Origin: Streptomyces sp. IMTB 2501 | GTDB lineage: Bacteria; Actinomycetota; Actinomycetes; Streptomycetales; Streptomycetaceae | DNA: 36,139 bases | Assembly: GCF_001953885.1 (NCBI RefSeq) | Contig: NZ_MQUS01000054.1 | Span: 1-36,139, forward strand | Direction of reading: 5' to 3' | Shown: positions 1 through 6,819 of the stretch, piece after piece | How positions within the stretch are numbered: position 1 is the stretch's first letter | Layout of the letters: every line of letters starts with the position of its first letter | Position numbers and translations under genes: made by a program | Notes under the pieces: generated by a model | The model's input: the letters and a program-made list of their open reading frames with translations, nothing else | Told to the model about the DNA's origin: nothing | Database searches by the model: none

Positions 1-887
1 CCTCCGGCGTCTGCCACTTCGCGTACGACGACGAGGAGACCTGCCTGGAGGAGGTCCGGTATCTGCTCTCGCTGCTCCCCCGCAACAACCGAGAGAACCC
101 GCCCGCGGTGCCCTGCGACGATCCCGCCGGCCGGCGCTGTGCGGCGCTCGCGGACCTGGTGCCGGCCGACGGCAACCGGCCGTACGACATGGCCCGGGTG
201 ATCGAGGAGATCGTCGACGACGGCGAGTACCTGGAGGTCCATCAGCGCTGGGCGCGGAACATCATCTGCGCACTGGCCCGCCTCGACGGGCACGTCGTCG
301 GGATCGTCGCCAACCAGCCGCAGACCCTGGCCGGTGTGCTGGACATCGAGGCGTCCGAGAAGGCTGCCCGGTTCGTGCAGCTGTGCGACGCGTTCAGCAT
401 CCCCATCGTCACCCTGCTCGACGTGCCCGGCTTCCTGCCCGGCGTCGGCCAGGAGCACGGCGGGATCATCCGGCACGGCGCCAAGCTGCTCTACGCGTAC
501 TGCGACGCGACCGTGCCGCGCATCAGCGTCATCCTCCGCAAGGCCTACGGCGGCGCGTACATCGTCATGGACTCCCGGTCGATCGGCGCCGATCTGACCT
601 ACGCCTGGCCGACGAACGAGATCGCGGTGATGGGCGCGGAGGGCGCCGCGAACGTCATCTTCCGCCGGCGGATCGCCGAGGCCGAGGACCCCGAGGCCGT
701 ACGGGCGGAGCTGGTCAAGGAGTACAAAGCCGAGCTGATGCATCCGTATTACGCGGCCGAACGCGGCCTGGTCGACGACGTCATCGACCCGGCCGACACC
801 CGCGCCGTCCTCATCGGGGCGCTGGCGATGCTGCGCACCAAGCACGCCGAGCGCCCGGCCCGCAAGCACGGCAATCCCCCGCAGTGA
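1..887 (+). CDS. Acyl-CoA carboxylase beta subunit (carboxyltransferase), 5' end outside window
   Basis: This is the biotin-dependent carboxyltransferase subunit that moves CO2 from carboxybiotin to an acyl-CoA to give malonyl- or methylmalonyl-CoA. About 294 codons are visible in the frame starting at base 3, ending at TGA 885-887; the start lies upstream of the window. The C-terminal crotonase-fold half is clear: VANQPQTLAGVLDIEASEKA, LLDVPGFLPG, GGIIRHGAKLLYAY, RKAYGGAYIVM and GAEGAANVIF. In S. coelicolor the residue after GGAY helps set substrate choice (Asp in propionyl-type PccB, Ile in acetyl-type AccB). Here it is Ile, which points to an AccB-like range; this is inference from one position. 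The epsilon subunit gene follows at once, as in actinobacterial acyl-CoA carboxylase operons. Confidence 0.93.
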   Translation, partial: SGVCHFAYDDEETCLEEVRYLLSLLPRNNRENPPAVPCDDPAGRRCAALADLVPADGNRPYDMARVIEEIVDDGEYLEVHQRWARNIICALARLDGHVVGIVANQPQTLAGVLDIEASEKAARFVQLCDAFSIPIVTLLDVPGFLPGVGQEHGGIIRHGAKLLYAYCDATVPRISVILRKAYGGAYIVMDSRSIGADLTYAWPTNEIAVMGAEGAANVIFRRRIAEAEDPEAVRAELVKEYKAELMHPYYAAERGLVDDVIDPADTRAVLIGALAMLRTKHAERPARKHGNPPQ

Positions 888-921
888 CAGTCCCCTCAGT
901 GACCAGCCCCTCAGTGACGGA
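878..921 (+). repeat. Three imperfect 15-bp direct repeats across the beta/epsilon subunit junction
   Basis: Units of the form CCCCTCAGTGACNNN occur at about 878-891, 892-906 and 907-921. The first contains the stop codon of the beta subunit and the last runs into the ribosome binding site (ACGGAGG) of the epsilon subunit. They look like slippage duplications of the translation-termination region. I see no further function. Confidence 0.6.
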
Positions 922-928
922 GGTCCCC

Positions 929-1132
929 ATGTCCGTGTCCCCAACCACCCCCCTCTCGCCCCCGATCCGCGTCGAGAAGGGCGAGGCCACCGAGGAGGAG
1001 CTGGCCGCCCTCGCGGTGCTGCTGCTCAGCCGTGGCGCGCTCGCGGACGCCGACGCCGAGCCCGCCGCCCCCGGCCCCACGTCATGGCGTCCGCACGCCT
1101 TCCACCCGCCGCACAGCTGGCAGCGCTCCTGA
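929..1132 (+). CDS. accE: Acyl-CoA carboxylase epsilon subunit
   Basis: A 67-aa protein starting at ATG 929, eight bases or so after an ACGGAGG ribosome binding site. The core IRVEKGEATEEELAALAVLL and the C-terminal tail with WRPHAFHPPHSWQRS are typical of the actinobacterial carboxylase epsilon subunit, a small helical protein that strengthens the alpha-beta complex. The family is short (about 60-85 aa), so the length fits. The gene lies 41 bp after the beta subunit on the same strand and ends before a strong hairpin. The symbol accE is used by family; pccE is possible if the beta subunit proves to be propionyl-specific. Confidence 0.88.
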   Translation: MSVSPTTPLSPPIRVEKGEATEEELAALAVLLLSRGALADADAEPAAPGPTSWRPHAFHPPHSWQRS

Positions 1133-1141
1133 CGCCGTACG

Positions 1142-1188
1142 CGCACCGAGCGGCCGGGCGCACTGCCCGCGTCCGGCCGCTCGGTGCG
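1142..1188 (+). terminator. Bidirectional terminator hairpin after the carboxylase genes
   Basis: A perfect 16-bp inverted repeat (CGCACCGAGCGGCCGG at 1142-1157 and its complement at 1173-1188) with a 15-nt loop lies between the convergent epsilon-subunit gene and the secreted-protein gene. There is no U tract, as is common in Streptomyces. It can serve both strands. Confidence 0.85.
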
Positions 1189-1198
1189 GACCCGCCCC

Positions 1199-1624
1199 TC
1201 ACTCCTGGGCGAGCGTGATGTCCTGGTCCTCGACGGCGTGGAACGCCGGCAGCAACAGCAGGCCGCCGGAGCGCAGTTCCGTGACCGTCACCTGCACATG
1301 GGCCTTGCCCGCCTTGAGGGGGTTCGGCGAGATCTTGCTGGTGTTCTCCCAGCGGTGCTCGGCGCCGTCGCACTGGGCGGCGGTGCCGCCGACGGGGTAC
1401 ACCGAGGTGCGGTCGCCCTGGCTGACCGTGGAGCTGACGAAGGCCATACCGGTGGCCCCGGTGCAGCGGTAGGTGCCGGAGAGCGTGATGGTGCCGTCCT
1501 TGGCGACATGGCCGGTCCTGTCGATGGTCACGGACTCGGTCGGGTCGGCGACGGCGGGGGCGACGGCGGCGCACAGCAGGGCGGCGGCACCGAGGGCCGC
1601 GGCGAGGGCGGAGCGTGCTGGCAT
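1199..1624 (-). CDS. Small secreted protein, DUF6299-like
   Basis: A 141-aa protein with a Sec signal peptide: MPARSALAAALGAAALL, then CAAVAPAVADPT with likely cleavage after AVA near residue 26. The mature part is a compact beta-rich domain with two cysteines (YRCTG and AAQCDG), which could form a disulfide outside the cell. Wording such as VTIDRTGHVAKDGTITLSGT and VQVTVTEL resembles DUF6299-type secreted proteins of Streptomyces; this family name is from memory. No enzyme motif is visible and the function is unknown. The ATG at 1624 follows GGGAGG by seven bases. It is transcribed convergently with the carboxylase genes, with the 1142-1188 hairpin between them. Confidence 0.75.
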   Translation of the reverse strand: MPARSALAAALGAAALLCAAVAPAVADPTESVTIDRTGHVAKDGTITLSGTYRCTGATGMAFVSSTVSQGDRTSVYPVGGTAAQCDGAEHRWENTSKISPNPLKAGKAHVQVTVTELRSGGLLLLPAFHAVEDQDITLAQE

Positions 1625-1859
1625 GGACTACCTCCCGGTGGGGGTGTGCTGAGGGCTTCCACTGGTACCGGGCGGCCGGGCCGCGGGGCGTGACCGTCAC
1701 TCCTTCGGTGGCGCGTCATGGAAGCGTCCGGGAGTTGTCCGGGTGTTGTCACGCTTCACGGTGGGCGGTTCCGCGGCGTTCACGGCGAGAGCATGGTCTG
1801 GGTATGACGGGCGGCGGCCGCACCCGCCGGCCCCTCACATCCCGCTGTGGAGGTGCGCC

Positions 1860-2054
1860 ATGTGCTCCAACCAGTCCTCGTGCCCCGCGTCCGGCCCCGC
1901 CCTGCGGCACCCGGTGGCCGCCCATCCCGAGCAGGGCTGGACCTTGCTGTGCGACGGCTCGATCGTCTTCGACGACAGCGGCGAACTGCACCCGGACGGC
2001 AGCGTGGTCCCGCCGTGCCGGGTCCCGGCGGACCGGCCCGCGGTGGCGGCCTGA
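1860..2054 (+). CDS. DUF5999 family small protein
   Basis: A 64-aa protein beginning MCSNQSSCPASGPALRHPVA and containing HPEQGWTLLCDGSIVFDDSG and ELHPDG, the hallmark of the small actinomycete DUF5999 family, which has no known function. It has three cysteines, two of them near the N-terminus. The ATG at 1860 follows TGTGGAGGTGCGCC, a good ribosome binding site. A possible promoter is TTCACG (1779-1784) with TATGAC (1803-1808), but this is weak. The 235 bp upstream, back to the secreted protein, hold no other gene that I can support. Confidence 0.8.
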   Translation: MCSNQSSCPASGPALRHPVAAHPEQGWTLLCDGSIVFDDSGELHPDGSVVPPCRVPADRPAVAA

Positions 2055-2095
2055 CCGCCGCCGCCCACGACGGCGGTACGGCGAGCCCGCGCGGC

Positions 2096-2494
2096 CTACG
2101 GCAGCACCGCGAACCCGTCCAGCTCCACCAGCGCCCGCTGGTCCCACAGCCGTACGACCTCCACGACCGCCATCGCCGGATAGTCCCGGCCCGCCGACTC
2201 CCGCCAGATGCGGCCGAGTTGTCCGGCGTGGGCGCGGTACGCGGCGACGTCCGTGGCGTAGACGGTGACCCGGGCGAGGTCGGCGGGGGTGCCGCCGGCC
2301 GCGCGCAGGGCCGCGAGGAGGTTGCCGAGGGCCCGTTCGAACTGCTCGGGGAGCGTGTCGCCGACGACCTTGCCGTCGGCGTCGAGGGCGGTCTGCCCGG
2401 CGAGGAACACCACGCGGGAGCCGGAGGCGACGACGGCGTGCGAGAACCCCGTGGGCGGGGACAGCTCGGGCGGGTTGACGCGCTCGGTCGTCAC
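2096..2494 (-). CDS. Rid family (YjgF/YER057c/UK114) protein in the aromatic cluster
   Basis: A 132-aa protein of the Rid fold: AVVASGSRVVFLAGQTALDA, LGNLLAALRAAGG, LARVTVYATDVAAYRAH and a C-terminal ALVELDGFAVLP. Classical RidA hydrolyses reactive enamine/imine intermediates using an Arg in a PAR-x-x-VEVA motif. Here the corresponding stretch reads YPAMAVVEVVRL, so that Arg is Met and activity as a standard RidA is doubtful; it may belong to another Rid subfamily. The GTG start at 2494 overlaps the stop of the acyl-CoA dehydrogenase (GTGA) and is preceded by GAGGAGGGG, so the two are translationally coupled. Context suggests a role on the amino-substituted ring product of the aminobenzoyl-CoA route, which is inference. 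Confidence 0.85.
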   Translation of the reverse strand: MTTERVNPPELSPPTGFSHAVVASGSRVVFLAGQTALDADGKVVGDTLPEQFERALGNLLAALRAAGGTPADLARVTVYATDVAAYRAHAGQLGRIWRESAGRDYPAMAVVEVVRLWDQRALVELDGFAVLP

Positions 2495-3621
2495 CGGCAC
2501 CCCTCCTCGGACTTCGCGTACAACTCCTTGGCGATGATGCCCCGTTGGACCTCGCTCGCGCCCTCGTAGATACGCGGGGCCCGCACCTCGCGGTAGAGGT
2601 GTTCGAGGAGGTGGCCCTGGCGCAGGGCGCGGGCACCGTGCAGCTGGACCGCGGTGTCGACGACGTACTGCGCGGTCTCGGTGGCGAGCAGCTTGGCCAT
2701 CGCCGCGCGTCCCGGCACATCGGCGGCGCCCGCGTCGTACGCCGTCGCCGCCGCGTACACCATCAACCGGGCCGCCTCCGTGCGCAGCGCCATCTCGGCG
2801 ACCTGGTGGGAGACGGTCTGCAGGTCCCGCAGCGGGCCGCCGAAGGCCTGGCGGCGGCCGGTGTGGTCGAGGGTGGCCTCCAGCGCGGCCTGGGCCATGC
2901 CGACCGCGAAGGCGCCGACGCTTGGCCGGAACAGGTTCAGGGTGCCCATGGCGACGGCGAAGCCGCGGTCGGTCTCGCCGAGAACATCGGCGGTGGTGAC
3001 CGGGACGGCGTCGAAGTCCAGTGCGCCGATGGGGTGCGGCGAGAGCATCTCCAGCGCGTTGCCGGTGAGTCCGGGCCGGTCGGCCGGGACGAGGAAGGCG
3101 GTCACACCGCGGGCGCCGGCGCCGGGGGTGGTGCGGGCGAAGACGGTGTAGAAGTCGGCTTCGGGGGCGTTGGAGATCCAGCACTTCTCGCCGGTGAGCC
3201 GCCAGCCGTCGCCGTCCGCCTCCGCCGCGAGGGCGAGCGCGGCCGCGTCCGAACCGGCGCCCGGCTCGCTCAGCGCGAAGGCGGCGACCGCGCTGCCCTC
3301 GGCGACAGCGGGCAGCCAGCGCTCGCGCTGGGCGGGGCTGCCGTGGGCATGCACCGGATGGGCGCCCAGCCCCTGCAGGGCGAGGGCGGTCTCGGCCTCG
3401 GTGCAGGCCTGGGCGAGGGACTCCCGCATCAGGCACAGGTCCAGCGCACCGGAGGTGAACAGCCGCCCCAGGAGGCCGAGTCGGCCGAGTTCGGCAAGGA
3501 GCGGCCGGTTGACGTGTCCCGGTTCGCCCTTGTCGGCGAGCGGCCGCAGCCGTTCGGCGGCCAGCGTGCGCAGCTCGGCACACCAGGCGGTCTGCTCCGG
3601 TTCGAGCGAGAATGCGGGCAC
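2491..3621 (-). CDS. Acyl-CoA dehydrogenase
   Basis: A 376-aa FAD-dependent acyl-CoA dehydrogenase, the usual family length. The N-terminal helical domain is followed by FALSEPGAGSD near residue 115 (FAD and substrate contact), WRLTGEKCWISN in the beta domain, and RRQAFGGPL in the C-terminal helical domain. The catalytic base is probably the Glu in RIYEGASEVQRG near residue 352. The open frame extends to 3696, but GTG 3621 has GGAGGGAGG eight bases upstream and begins with the normal family start (PAFSLEPEQ). It is cotranscribed with the Rid protein and divergent from the aryl-CoA ligase, which suggests that it oxidises the alicyclic CoA ester made by the cluster. Confidence 0.92.
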   Translation of the reverse strand: MPAFSLEPEQTAWCAELRTLAAERLRPLADKGEPGHVNRPLLAELGRLGLLGRLFTSGALDLCLMRESLAQACTEAETALALQGLGAHPVHAHGSPAQRERWLPAVAEGSAVAAFALSEPGAGSDAAALALAAEADGDGWRLTGEKCWISNAPEADFYTVFARTTPGAGARGVTAFLVPADRPGLTGNALEMLSPHPIGALDFDAVPVTTADVLGETDRGFAVAMGTLNLFRPSVGAFAVGMAQAALEATLDHTGRRQAFGGPLRDLQTVSHQVAEMALRTEAARLMVYAAATAYDAGAADVPGRAAMAKLLATETAQYVVDTAVQLHGARALRQGHLLEHLYREVRAPRIYEGASEVQRGIIAKELYAKSEEGCR

Positions 3622-3718
3622 TGCCGGTCCTCCCTCCGGGACGGGCCACCACGGCCCTTCCCGTCGCCGTCCGGGGCCTCGGGCATGCCCCGTCACCTCC
3701 CGACGTTATCGCGAAAGG

Positions 3719-3746
3719 TTGACTGCCGTCACCAAGGCGATACGCT
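3719..3746 (+). promoter_or_regulatory. Probable promoter of the aryl-CoA ligase, with an overlapping candidate operator
   Basis: TTGACT (3719-3724) and TACGCT (3741-3746), 16 bp apart, match the -35 and TANNNT -10 pattern. The -35 box is part of TTGAC-TGCC-GTCAC (3719-3732), an imperfect inverted repeat. Twelve of the 13 bases TGACTGYCGTCAC recur at 10133-10145, over the promoter of the other arm of the cluster. A repressor bound here would block the ligase, and possibly the divergent acyl-CoA dehydrogenase operon. The PaaX protein encoded at 5471 is the obvious candidate. Confidence 0.55.
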
Positions 3747-3766
3747 CGATCCGCGAGCCCACCAGC

Positions 3767-3838
3767 ACGCGGGTGCCGGTCAGGACACGGGTGCCCGCCA
3801 GGACGCCTGTGCCCACCACGACGCCCGTCTCGACGTTT
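3767..3838 (+). repeat. Four degenerate 18-bp tandem repeats in the leader of the ligase gene
   Basis: Units at 3767-3784, 3785-3802, 3803-3820 and 3821-3838 share the pattern ACRCSKGTGCCNRYCAGG, decaying toward the last copy. They lie between the proposed promoter (3719-3746) and the ATG at 3863, so they would be in the untranslated leader. The reading frame of the ligase is open through them and would give a Thr/Val/Pro-rich periodic peptide. The family N-terminus argues that translation begins downstream. Confidence 0.6.
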
Positions 3839-3862
3839 GTCACGGCAAGGGGGCGAACCGCC

Positions 3863-5455
3863 ATGCATCGCTCGGCCCACGTCGACACCTTCGCGCGCGA
3901 CCATCTGCCACCGCCGGACGAGTGGCCCGAGCTGCGGTTCGACCTGCCGGAGCTGCGCTACCCCGACCGGCTGAACTGCGCCGCCGAGCTGCTGGACCAC
4001 GCGGACCCGGCCCGCCCGGTCTTCCACACCCCGCACGGCACCACCTGGACGTACGGCGAGCTGCGGGCGCACGTCGACCGGATCGCGCATGTGCTCACCG
4101 GCGACCTGGGCGTGGTCCCCGGCAACCGGGTGCTGCTGCGCGGCCCGACCACGCCCTGGCTCGCGGCCTGCTGGCTGGCCGTGCTGAAGGCGGGCGCGGT
4201 CGCGGTCACCGTGCTGGCCCAGCAGCGCCCGCACGAGCTGGCCACGCTGTGCGAGATCGCTCTGGTGCGGCACGCGTTGTGCGACATCCGGGCGGTGGAC
4301 GACCTGGCGAAGGCCGACATCCCCGGGCTGCGGATCACGACGTACGGCGGGGACGGCCCGGACGACCTCCTCGGCCGTCCCGGGCCCGGCACGCCGTACC
4401 CGGCGGTCGACACCGCGGCCGACGACGTTGCCCTGATCGCGTTCACCTCGGGGACGACGGGTCGCCCGAAAGGGTGCATGCACTTCCACCGGGATGTGCT
4501 GGCCATAGCCGACACCTTCTCGCGGCATGTGCTGCGGCCCCGGGAGGACGACGTGTTCGCGGGCAGCCCCCCGCTGGGCTTCACCTTCGGCCTGGGCGGG
4601 CTGGTGATCTTCCCGATGCGGGCCGGCGCCAGCTCCCTCCTCCTGGAGCAGGCGGGCGCCCGCCAGCTGCTGCCCGCGATCGCCGAGCACCGTGTCTCGG
4701 TCCTGTTCACCGCCCCGACCGCCTACCGCGCCATGCTGGAGGAGCTGGACGGCCACGACGTCTCGTCGCTGCGGCGCTGTGTGTCGGCCGGCGAGAACCT
4801 GCCCGCGGCCACCTGGCGGGCCTGGCACGAGCGCACCGGCGTGCGCGTCATCAACGGCATCGGCGCCACCGAGCTGCTGCACATCTTCGTGTCCGCCGCC
4901 GACGACGCCATCAGACCGGGCACCACGGGCGTGGCGGTGCCGGGCTGGCAGGCGCGGGTGCAGGACGCGCACGGCGCACCGGTGCCCGACGGGGAGCCCG
5001 GGCTGCTCGCCGTGCGCGGCCCGGTCGGCTGCCGCTATCTCGCCGATCCGCGCCAGCGCGGCTATGTGCGCGACGGCTGGAACATCACCGGTGACACCTA
5101 TGTCCGCGAGCCCGACGGCTACTTCCGCTATGTGGCCCGCGCCGACGACATGATCATCTCCGCCGGGTACAACATCGCCGGACCGGAGGTGGAGGACGCC
5201 CTGCTGCGCCACCCGGACGTGGTGGAGGCGGCGGTCGTGGGCCGGCCCGACGAGGCGCGCGGACAGGTGGCCGTGGCCTACACGGTGCTGCGCGAGGGAG
5301 TCCCGCGCGACCCCGAGCCACTGCGGGCCTTCCTCAAGGCGGAGCTGGCGCCGTACAAATGTCCGCGCGAGTTCGTCTTCCTGGATGCCCTGCCCCGCAC
5401 GGCCACCGGCAAACTGCAGCGGTTCCGGCTACGCGACGAAGGTGACCGGCGGTGA
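3863..5455 (+). CDS. Aryl-CoA ligase, probable 2-aminobenzoate-CoA ligase (benzoate-CoA ligase family)
   Basis: A 530-aa ANL-superfamily acid:CoA ligase that activates a carboxylate with ATP and then CoA. Motifs in order are FTSGTTGRPKGCMHFHRD near residue 193 (P-loop), the conserved NGIGATELLHIF (adenine-binding region), GWNITGDTYVREPDGYFRYV with the hinge ARADDMIISAGYNI, and PRTATGKLQRFRLR with the C-terminal catalytic Lys. The start AHVDTFARDHLPPPDEWPEL is that of benzoate- and aminobenzoate-CoA ligases, so ATG 3863 is preferred over earlier in-frame codons. Together with the fused monooxygenase/reductase at 6820-9126 this fits 2-aminobenzoate as substrate; salicylate or benzoate remain possible. 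Confidence 0.88.
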   Translation: MHRSAHVDTFARDHLPPPDEWPELRFDLPELRYPDRLNCAAELLDHADPARPVFHTPHGTTWTYGELRAHVDRIAHVLTGDLGVVPGNRVLLRGPTTPWLAACWLAVLKAGAVAVTVLAQQRPHELATLCEIALVRHALCDIRAVDDLAKADIPGLRITTYGGDGPDDLLGRPGPGTPYPAVDTAADDVALIAFTSGTTGRPKGCMHFHRDVLAIADTFSRHVLRPREDDVFAGSPPLGFTFGLGGLVIFPMRAGASSLLLEQAGARQLLPAIAEHRVSVLFTAPTAYRAMLEELDGHDVSSLRRCVSAGENLPAATWRAWHERTGVRVINGIGATELLHIFVSAADDAIRPGTTGVAVPGWQARVQDAHGAPVPDGEPGLLAVRGPVGCRYLADPRQRGYVRDGWNITGDTYVREPDGYFRYVARADDMIISAGYNIAGPEVEDALLRHPDVVEAAVVGRPDEARGQVAVAYTVLREGVPRDPEPLRAFLKAELAPYKCPREFVFLDALPRTATGKLQRFRLRDEGDRR

Positions 5456-5466
5456 CGCCGACGACC

Positions 5467-5472
5467 TAAAAT
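5467..5472 (+). promoter_or_regulatory. Candidate -10 box for the PaaX regulator gene
   Basis: TAAAAT is an unusually AT-rich hexamer here, 7 nt before GTG 5480. If it is a -10 box, transcription would start at that GTG and the message would be leaderless. No good -35 is visible, but two GTGAC half-sites 10 bp apart (5442-5446 and 5452-5456) lie just upstream and resemble the half-site of the proposed operator. It also overlaps ATG 5471, the alternative start. Confidence 0.35.
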
Positions 5473-6283
5473 GATCAACGTGTCCGAGCAGCACGCCCCC
5501 AGGTCCCTCATCGTCACGCTCTACGGCGCGTACGGCCGCTACATGCCCGGCCCGATGCCCGTCGCCGAGCTGATCCGGCTCCTGGCCGCGGTCGGCGTGG
5601 ACGCGCCCTCCGTGCGGTCCTCGGTGTCCCGGCTCAAACGGCGCGGGCTGCTGCGGCCCGCCCGTACGGAGCAGGGCGCGGCCGGCTATGAACTCTCTCC
5701 GGACGCACGCCAGTTGCTGGAGGACGGCGACCGGCGGATCTACGCGACCGCGCCCGTGGCGGACGCGGGCTGGGTGCTCGCGGTGTTCTCCGTACCCGAG
5801 TCGGAGCGGCAGAAGCGGCATGTGCTGCGCTCCCGGCTGGCGGGCCTGGGCTTCGGCACGGCGGCTCCCGGGGTGTGGATCGCCCCCGCCCGCCTCTACG
5901 AGGAGACACAGCACACGCTGCGCCGGCTGCGCCTGGATCCGTACGTCGACTTCTTCCGCGGTGAGCACCTGGGCTTCGCACCTACGGCCGAGGCGGTCGC
6001 CCGCTGGTGGGACCTGGCCGCGATCGCCAAGGAGCACGAGCGCTTCCTGGACGCGCACGCCCCGGTGCTGCGCGCCTGGGAGCGCCGTACGGGCACCCCG
6101 CCCGAGGAGGCCTACCGGGACTACCTCCGCGCCCTCGACTCCTGGCGCCATCTGCCCTACACCGACCCCGGCCTGCCCACCGAGCTGCTCCCGGCCGGCT
6201 GGCCGGGCGTGCGCTCGGCGGAGGTGTTCCAGGGGCTGCACGAGCGGCTGCGGGACGCGGGGGCCGAGTTCGTGGGGCTGTGA
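5471..6283 (+). CDS. PaaX family transcriptional regulator
   Basis: A 270-aa protein with the PaaX layout. There is an N-terminal winged-helix domain (SLIVTLYGAYGRYMPGPMPV, then VRSSVSRLKRRGLL, residues about 12-65), a central PaaX domain (GWVLAVFSVPES, RSRLAGLGFG, GVWIAP) and a C-terminal domain with LPYTDPGLPTELLPAGWPG. E. coli PaaX represses phenylacetate genes and is released by phenylacetyl-CoA; by analogy this one probably senses an aryl-CoA made by the neighbouring ligase. The gene starts 16 bp after the ligase stop and may be cotranscribed, or leaderless from GTG 5480. Neither ATG 5471 nor GTG 5480 has a Shine-Dalgarno sequence. It converges on the next gene with a 6-bp gap. Confidence 0.9.
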   Translation: MINVSEQHAPRSLIVTLYGAYGRYMPGPMPVAELIRLLAAVGVDAPSVRSSVSRLKRRGLLRPARTEQGAAGYELSPDARQLLEDGDRRIYATAPVADAGWVLAVFSVPESERQKRHVLRSRLAGLGFGTAAPGVWIAPARLYEETQHTLRRLRLDPYVDFFRGEHLGFAPTAEAVARWWDLAAIAKEHERFLDAHAPVLRAWERRTGTPPEEAYRDYLRALDSWRHLPYTDPGLPTELLPAGWPGVRSAEVFQGLHERLRDAGAEFVGL

Positions 6284-6289
6284 GGCGGG

Positions 6290-6790
6290 TCAGGCGCAGA
6301 ACCGGCAGTACAGCTGCGCCCCGGCCGCCTTTGCCCGCTGTGCCAGGCCGACGAACATGCGCACGCAGTCCGCCGCTTCCTCGTAGTCCCAGCTCATCTC
6401 CGCGATGTCGCACCACTGGAGTGCGAGCATCGGCACGGCGTCCGCCACGACCCCGGCGAGCGTGTCCCGCCAGCTCTCCGGTATGTGCTCAAGGATCAGC
6501 CCGCTGTCCCAGGCGGTCCCGGCCAGGGGGTACGTCTCATGGGGGCAGGGCACCTTGTCCGGGTCGGGCCACACCTGCTGCGGTCCGGTGCCGCTGTCTG
6601 ACGACCCGGCCTCCGCGAACGCGACCAGCCGGCCCAGCACCACGTGCGCATCGATCCGCTTCACGTCGAGCCGGTCCACACCCGCCTCGTCGCGTGGCCG
6701 CTCGCCGAGCCAGTCCCCGCCCGGACCGATCGCCCACTCCACCGCCGCGTCCCGGTCGGCGACCCAGAAGTACTCGAAAATCACGCTCAC
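6290..6790 (-). CDS. Conserved-looking hypothetical protein
   Basis: A 166-aa soluble acidic protein starting at GTG 6790 (or the GTG two codons later), beginning SVIFEYFWVADRDAAVEWAI. It has tryptophans spread through the chain, a DIAEMSWDYEEAADCVRMFV helix near the C-terminus, and ends in LYCRFCA, a CxxC-like pair that could bind metal or form a disulfide. I do not recognise the family and see no catalytic motif. Codon use is like its neighbours. It lies 29 bp after the stop of the monooxygenase/reductase gene on the same strand, so it may be the last gene of that operon, but nothing ties it to aromatic catabolism. Confidence 0.7.
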   Translation of the reverse strand: MSVIFEYFWVADRDAAVEWAIGPGGDWLGERPRDEAGVDRLDVKRIDAHVVLGRLVAFAEAGSSDSGTGPQQVWPDPDKVPCPHETYPLAGTAWDSGLILEHIPESWRDTLAGVVADAVPMLALQWCDIAEMSWDYEEAADCVRMFVGLAQRAKAAGAQLYCRFCA

Positions 6791-6819
6791 GGGCCGAGTA
6801 CAGCAGACGGCACTGACAA

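Noticed and set aside
3706..3888. 60-codon minus-strand ORF across the 18-bp repeats
   Set aside because: Repetitive Val/Gly/Thr translation arising from the tandem repeats; no ribosome binding site.
2096..5212. Open frame of over 1000 codons on the minus strand
   Set aside because: Only its last 132 codons (the Rid protein) are real; the rest is antisense to the ligase or out of frame with the dehydrogenase.
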